From NCBI GenBank assembly GCA_945889235.1, contig CAMDBK010000083.1, positions 1 to 10,130 of the forward strand: a stretch of 10,130 nucleotides of DNA. The letters are read 5' to 3'. The notes below the pieces were generated by a model. That model searched no databases. It had not been told where the DNA came from and saw only the letters and a list, made by a program, of their open reading frames with translations. The DNA comes from Chitinophaga pinensis. GTDB taxonomy: Bacteria > Bacteroidota > Bacteroidia > SXHM01. This document shows positions 6,067 through 10,130 of the stretch, one piece after another; the stretch's first letter is position 1, and each line of letters begins with the position of its first letter. The position numbers were made by a program, and so were the translations under genes.

Positions 6067-6092
6067 CTTTGCGCTCTTTGCGCCTTTGCGAG
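6067..6092 (+). repeat. CTTTGCG-family repeat, direct copy downstream of GxxExxY
   Basis: Matches 5629-5654 at 25 of 26 positions in the same orientation. Similar A-rich flanks extend the likeness: A-runs before, and GAGA or GAAC followed by an A-run and ACT after. A partial AAACTTTGC also occurs at 6043-6051. It forms the leader of kdsA and is open in the kdsA frame. Confidence 0.85.
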
Positions 6093-6113
6093 AGACAAAA
6101 AAACTTTAAGAGC

Positions 6114-6926
6114 TTGCTATCACAATTACCCAATATCAAACATTTAGAAGAAAATAATTTCTTCCTCATTGCCGGTCCCTGTATTGTAGAAAGCAAAGCG
6201 CTTGTTGAAGAAGTTGCAGGAAGAGTAAAAGAAATAACAGAGCGTTTAAAAATTCCGTTCATCTTTAAAGCATCGTACAAAAAAGCAAACCGCTCACGAC
6301 TTGATTCATTTACCGGTATTGGCGATGCACAGGCGCTGAGTATTATTGAAGAGGCTGGAAAATTATTTTCAGTTCCTACACTTACTGATATTCATACCGA
6401 ACAGGAAGCCGCGTTTGCCGCAAACTATGTGGATGTATTGCAGATACCTGCTTTCCTTTGTCGCCAGACCGATCTTTTGGTAGCTGCAGCAAAAACAGGT
6501 AAATTTGTCAATATCAAAAAAGGACAATTCCTTTCAGCAGGTGCCATGAAGTTTGCAGTGGACAAAGTAAAACAAAGCGGAAATAACAAAATAATGCTTA
6601 CCGAGCGCGGTACTACATTCGGTTATCAGGATTTAGTTGTGGACTTCCGTGGAATACCGGAGATGAAAAGTTTTGGTGTTCCCGTAATATTAGATGTTAC
6701 ACACTCGTTGCAGCAACCTAATCAGGAAAGCGGAATAACAGGCGGAAAGCCGCAACTGATTGAAACCATAGCCAAAGCAGGAATAGCAGCTGGCGCTGAC
6801 GGAATTTTCATTGAAACACATCCCAATCCGGCACAGGCAAAATCAGATGGTGCAAATATGCTGGCACTTGATAAGCTGGAGAATTTATTGAAAAAACTAA
6901 TTAAAGTAAGGAGAGCAGTAGCATGA
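6114..6926 (+). CDS. kdsA: 3-deoxy-8-phosphooctulonate synthase (Kdo-8-P synthase), metal-dependent type
   Basis: Condenses phosphoenolpyruvate with arabinose-5-phosphate to Kdo-8-phosphate, the precursor of the Kdo that links lipid A to the LPS core. Motifs: FLIAGPCIVES, FKASYKKANRS, DVLQIPAFLCRQTDLL, GQFLSAGAM, LTERGTTFGY, VILDVTHSLQQP, GIFIETHPNPAQAKSDG. Counting from TTG 6114 (270 residues), the putative metal ligands are Cys23, His197, Glu234 and Asp245. These have exactly the spacing I recall for the metal enzyme of Aquifex aeolicus (11, 185, 222, 233). The metal-free E. coli type has Asn in place of the Cys. No ATG exists before the catalytic core. TTG 6114 (LLSQLPNIKH) fits the family N-terminus; TTGs at 6069 and 6078 lie in the repeat. 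The next gene overlaps by ATGA. Confidence 0.95.
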   Translation: MLSQLPNIKHLEENNFFLIAGPCIVESKALVEEVAGRVKEITERLKIPFIFKASYKKANRSRLDSFTGIGDAQALSIIEEAGKLFSVPTLTDIHTEQEAAFAANYVDVLQIPAFLCRQTDLLVAAAKTGKFVNIKKGQFLSAGAMKFAVDKVKQSGNNKIMLTERGTTFGYQDLVVDFRGIPEMKSFGVPVILDVTHSLQQPNQESGITGGKPQLIETIAKAGIAAGADGIFIETHPNPAQAKSDGANMLALDKLENLLKKLIKVRRAVA

Positions 6927-8395
6927 GAAAAATAATTATTCTGTTTCTTTTATTCCCGTTCTTTTCTGCATTCAGTCAACCGATAACTTTTGAAATAGTT
7001 TACGGGGGCGGTGGTAATGATGAAGCGCGTTCAATCTGGCAAACAACCGATGGCGGTTACATTGTTGCCGGAATTAGCGGAAGTTATCCTTCAGGAAATT
7101 CAGATGTTTTTCTTTTAAAGATTGACAGCGTTGGCGCAATTATGTGGTTTAAATTTCCGGGCGGTACAAATCTGCAGGCGGGTTATTCGGTACAACAAAC
7201 TTCCGATGGAGGTTTTATTGTAGCGGGACTTACTGATGCCGGAGGCTTTGGCGGCTATGATGTTTATCTTTTGAAAACAGATATTAATGGTGATTCACTC
7301 TGGAGCAAAACTTATGGCGGTGCAGACTGGGACTTTGGTTATTATGTAGAAGAAACTGCCGACAATGGTTTTATAATTGGTGGCACAACCTACAGCTTTG
7401 GTGAAGGCCAACAAATGTATCTGATAAAAACCGATGCAACAGGTGATACCACCTGGACAAAAACATACGGTGGCTTAGGACTTGAAAGTGCAGCGTGTGT
7501 GAGACAGACAACAGATAATGGCTATATATTGTCGGGTTCTACAACCAGCTATGGAGCAGGTGAAAAAGATGTTTACTTAGTAAAAACGGATGCAAACGGT
7601 GACACTCTTTGGACAAAAACATTTGGTGATATAAAAGACGATGAAGGAACTTTTGTTGAACAAACAATAGATGGAGGATATGTTCTTTCTGCGATAAGAA
7701 CTAATCCGACAACTAACAGGAATGATGAAAATTATATCAAAACAGATGGAACAGGAACTCAGCAATGGGAGCAAATTTTTAATTCTGTAGTAGGTGATAA
7801 ATCTTATGTCATCCATCAGCGAAATGACGGAACCTATGTAGCAGCAGGTGCTATAGATGGCCTTGGCGGAGGATTAACCGATTATTTTTTTCTGAGAATG
7901 AATGGAGGTGGTTATCCTATTGGTTTTGTCAGAACTGAAGGAGGTGAAAAAAATGATATCCTACATTCTATGCAGGTTGCAAATGATCAGGGATTAATTA
8001 TGGCGGGATATTCTGAAAGTTACGGTGAAGGCTTAAAGCAAATTTACATTGTTAAAACTGATAGTATTCTTAGTCAGTTAAATGATCCTGTTATTATTGG
8101 AATAAATGATAAAGCAGCAAATGAAATAAAAAACGGAATAACTGTGTTTCCGGTTCCAGCTTCTGATAATCTTTACGTGTTTATTAATAAGAGTATCTCT
8201 GCTAAATTAAAAGCGGAAATAGTTATCTCCCTTTATGATTTAACGGGGAAACTAATTTTCAATAAACAATTATTTCCACAAACTATAAATGGCCAAATTG
8301 AATTTCCTGTTTCAGGAATCCAAAACGGATTATATGTTCTGAGAATTAATTCTGATGAATTTAGCTTTGAAAAAAAGATAATCATCAATCACTGA
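6923..8395 (+). CDS. Secreted beta-propeller-like repeat protein with T9SS type A sorting domain
   Basis: 490 residues. The signal peptide MRKIIILFLLFPFFSAFSQ is probably cleaved after 19. Seven repeats of about 52 residues start near 27, 78, 131, 182, 234, 286 and 337. Each has the form YGG...D.G..V.QT.DGGYIVAG.T.S.G.G..DVYLIKTD..GD.LW.KT; repeats 5-7 are more diverged. Seven units suggest a seven-bladed propeller. The C-terminal domain (about 407-490: VFPVPASDNLYVFIN, SLYDLTGKLIF, GLYVLRIN, FEKKIIINH) is a T9SS type A sorting domain, which directs export across the outer membrane and is usually removed on the cell surface. Function is likely binding or adhesion, with no enzyme motif seen. 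Its ATG overlaps the kdsA stop (ATGA), so translation is probably coupled; the shared role with kdsA is unclear. Confidence 0.9.
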   Translation: MRKIIILFLLFPFFSAFSQPITFEIVYGGGGNDEARSIWQTTDGGYIVAGISGSYPSGNSDVFLLKIDSVGAIMWFKFPGGTNLQAGYSVQQTSDGGFIVAGLTDAGGFGGYDVYLLKTDINGDSLWSKTYGGADWDFGYYVEETADNGFIIGGTTYSFGEGQQMYLIKTDATGDTTWTKTYGGLGLESAACVRQTTDNGYILSGSTTSYGAGEKDVYLVKTDANGDTLWTKTFGDIKDDEGTFVEQTIDGGYVLSAIRTNPTTNRNDENYIKTDGTGTQQWEQIFNSVVGDKSYVIHQRNDGTYVAAGAIDGLGGGLTDYFFLRMNGGGYPIGFVRTEGGEKNDILHSMQVANDQGLIMAGYSESYGEGLKQIYIVKTDSILSQLNDPVIIGINDKAANEIKNGITVFPVPASDNLYVFINKSISAKLKAEIVISLYDLTGKLIFNKQLFPQTINGQIEFPVSGIQNGLYVLRINSDEFSFEKKIIINH

Positions 8396-9831
8396 TTTCT
8401 TTCCAGTAAACTCACTTTGACATTTTCAAAGTCAAATGAACTCTTTAAAGAATAGTTTATAAGTACAGTTTTCATTACTGTGTTTTCAGGGTCAGCATCA
8501 ATCTGGTGCGATTGAACTACAATTAATTTGGGACCTGTACTCAATTCACCAAACCTAGTAGTATCAAGCTTGTCAACACAATAAATTTTCTCCTTCTTTA
8601 ATTGGTTGTCAATATCTGCATAGCTTTTAATTGCATCGTCACCAAAATAATAATAGCTGAAAATATCATTCGTATAGTAGGCTGACAGAAGAACATCTGA
8701 CTCCATATCCTTTAATTCTTTTACTTTCTTAACAGCTGCTATCCAGTTCTCACCCTTAGTTGCCCCAAAATTTAAAGTCAGTATTGACAGAAAGAAAATG
8801 GGAATAGTGATACTAATCTTTAAGTAGTTATTTTCAAATAACTCTGATATAAAATAACCAATGAGAAGAAACATTCCTATGGATGAAAAGAGAAGATAAC
8901 GTATCAAAAAAACAGGAGTCACAAATGATAACAGATACGTTGCAATAATTGGTAAAAATGTCCAGGTAACCAGGATAACAAGAATATAGTTCTGTTTTTC
9001 GGTAAGTTCAGATTTGTAATATTGGTAAATGAATTTTAAAATTCCTGCTATCAGGATGAGCATAAAAATTACAGTCAAGACCTTGTTTCCGCTGAACGAA
9101 ATGAAAATACCTTTTATACTGCCAAAGTTTGGTTTGCTTAGCCAGAACACGCCTTCTTTTGGCACATTAGATATAATGTGTCCTACCCAGAGCAGAAATA
9201 GCAGAACACATAAAACACAGGACAGGAATATTCTCTTGGTAAACTTTTTTTCTGTTTTAATAAAAATAAGGGCAATAAAAAATTGACTTATTGCAATAAA
9301 AACAGAGATATAATGAGCATATACCATGGCTGAATTTACCAGACTTAAAAGGAATATTTTCAAATATACCTTCTTGTCATTTTCATGAAGACTTTTAAAC
9401 AGCAGAAATGAGACAACACAAGAAAATCCAATGAATGAAAATGATCTGGCTTCCTGAGCGTAGTATAAGTGAATGTCAGAAAAAGCAAATAGCATGGAGG
9501 CGAATAAGGCTGTATTAAGATTAATATATTTCCGTGCAAAAACAAAAATCAAAGGCGCTGTAAGTATGCTGAACAACGTAGATAGTGCCCGTAAAGAAAA
9601 TTCTGTGTTGCCGAATAAGCCTGTCCAGAAATGTAACATAATAAAATACAGCGGAGCATTTTGATCCTTTGTTGTATACGTTAATATTTCACTAATACTT
9701 TTCTGAGCTTGTGTAAGACTTTGCGCCTCATCTAACCAAATTGATGCAGAATCAATTTTATAAAACTTCGCCAGTCCTAGTATTAGCAGTGCTATTGTAA
9801 AATACAGAGTGTTTATTTTTTCGAACTTCAT
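8389..9831 (-). CDS. GT39/ArnT-like polytopic membrane glycosyltransferase
   Basis: 480 residues with about 10-12 hydrophobic segments and a soluble C-terminal part (about 370-480). Family marks: SIWLDEAQS with Asp34-Glu35 in the first periplasmic loop (candidate catalytic acid), NAPLYFIMLHFW (58-69), EFSLRALS (77-84) and YYAQEARSFSF (123-133), typical of the PMT/ArnT-like superfamily. These enzymes transfer sugars from polyprenyl-phosphate donors to lipid or protein acceptors outside the inner membrane; donor and acceptor here are unknown. ATG at 9831 and stop TGA at 8389-8391, overlapping the convergent propeller gene by seven bases. It starts 12 bases after the upstream membrane gene, so it is probably the second gene of an operon read leftward. 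Confidence 0.88.
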   Translation of the reverse strand: MKFEKINTLYFTIALLILGLAKFYKIDSASIWLDEAQSLTQAQKSISEILTYTTKDQNAPLYFIMLHFWTGLFGNTEFSLRALSTLFSILTAPLIFVFARKYINLNTALFASMLFAFSDIHLYYAQEARSFSFIGFSCVVSFLLFKSLHENDKKVYLKIFLLSLVNSAMVYAHYISVFIAISQFFIALIFIKTEKKFTKRIFLSCVLCVLLFLLWVGHIISNVPKEGVFWLSKPNFGSIKGIFISFSGNKVLTVIFMLILIAGILKFIYQYYKSELTEKQNYILVILVTWTFLPIIATYLLSFVTPVFLIRYLLFSSIGMFLLIGYFISELFENNYLKISITIPIFFLSILTLNFGATKGENWIAAVKKVKELKDMESDVLLSAYYTNDIFSYYYFGDDAIKSYADIDNQLKKEKIYCVDKLDTTRFGELSTGPKLIVVQSHQIDADPENTVMKTVLINYSLKSSFDFENVKVSLLERNQ

Positions 9832-9843
9832 GTAATTAAGAAA

Positions 9844-10130
9844 TCATTTTTTTAGCTTTAAAAACACATCCCAATATTCTTCTTTTGTCATTCCTTCATT
9901 ATTAATAACGTAGTAGCGGTATTGATACGCCTGAATTTGACAAAGAACAATTAATGAAAAGCAAACCGGAATTAAAATGTTCTTTATTAATTTACTTTCA
10001 ACCAATTGGTATGCAAACATGAAAAGCAATGCCAGAAACACATAATAATCCAATAATACACGTGTACTGAAACTGCCGCCATACCACCAGTTCCACCACG
10101 ATGAAAGAATGTATATTAAAAGAGAAAGAA
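9844..10130 (-). CDS. Polytopic membrane protein, C-terminal part only (possible glycan-type membrane enzyme)
   Basis: The frame runs to the window edge with no stop, so only the last 95 residues are visible; the TTG at 10053 is not a credible start because the conserved-looking WWNWWYGGSFSTRVLLDYYV lies upstream of or across it. Two hydrophobic helices follow (FLALLFMFAYQL and IPVCFSLIVLCQI), then a polar tail with TKEEYWDVFLKLKK. The W-rich motif with GGSF, R and D before the last helices is, to my recollection, common in uncharacterised multi-pass proteins of Bacteroidota encoded in glycan regions and resembles the end of ArnT-like proteins. The spacer to the GT39 gene is 12 bases, so they are probably co-transcribed. 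Confidence 0.75.
   Translation of the reverse strand, partial: LSLLIYILSSWWNWWYGGSFSTRVLLDYYVFLALLFMFAYQLVESKLIKNILIPVCFSLIVLCQIQAYQYRYYVINNEGMTKEEYWDVFLKLKK

Noticed and set aside
5554..6092. CRISPR array or integron-like attachment array
   Set aside because: Copies are not regularly spaced, include an inverted copy, and have no spacers or Cas or integrase gene nearby.
6038..6280. Minus-strand open frame across the kdsA 5' end
   Set aside because: Antisense to conserved kdsA motifs; starts in the repeat region and has no domain.
9029..9664. Plus-strand open frames inside the GT39 gene
   Set aside because: Antisense to a polytopic membrane protein with clear family motifs; AT-rich shadow frames.

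Overview
The window reads as a chromosomal piece from a member of the Bacteroidota. The evidence is a secreted protein with a C-terminal type IX secretion (T9SS) sorting domain, a SPFH/prohibitin gene, a Bacteroidota-style lipoprotein (FSSC lipobox), an outer-membrane barrel resembling DUF5723 proteins, an AT-rich GxxExxY gene, TAnnTTTG promoter-like boxes, weak or absent Shine-Dalgarno sites, and short palindromic intergenic repeats of a kind I associate with this phylum. I cannot place it at genus level. No tRNA, rRNA, CRISPR array or complete insertion sequence is visible, and no gene-free stretch exceeds about 120 bases.

Layout. Positions 1-383: 3' part of a TerB/DnaJ (DjlA-like) co-chaperone. 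435-1124: methionine sulfoxide reductase A with a probable export signal. 1145-1573: small Cys-rich single-pass membrane protein. 1574-1631: cloverleaf-shaped repeat between convergent genes. 1676-2584 (minus): SPFH/prohibitin membrane protein. 2691-4283: large lipoprotein, divergent from the SPFH gene. 4307-5545: outer-membrane barrel, 23 bases downstream. 5554-6092: repeat-bounded segment holding the GxxExxY PD-(D/E)XK-like gene. 6114-6926: metal-type kdsA (Kdo-8-phosphate synthase, LPS biosynthesis). 6923-8395: T9SS cargo with a predicted seven-bladed propeller, overlapping kdsA by ATGA. 8389-9831 (minus): GT39-type membrane glycosyltransferase, converging with a 7-base overlap. 9844-10130 (minus): C-terminal part of a second polytopic membrane protein, directly upstream in the same operon.

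Most of the genes concern the cell envelope: a lipoprotein/barrel pair, a Kdo enzyme, a secreted propeller and two membrane glycan-type proteins.

The most unusual signal is the repeat layer. Two palindromic elements, each exactly 101 bases long, occur at 388-488 and 5554-5654. A CTTTGCG-rich 26-mer is present four times (4285, 5554 on the minus strand, 5629, 6067); two direct copies bracket the GxxExxY gene. Repeats repeatedly lie at or inside the 5' ends of genes: they encode the first residues of the MsrA precursor, part of the lipoprotein signal peptide (a period-7 tandem repeat), the GTG start of the barrel, and the leader of kdsA, which has no usable ATG. The suggestion that a GxxExxY nuclease-fold protein is linked to spread or maintenance of these repeats is my inference.
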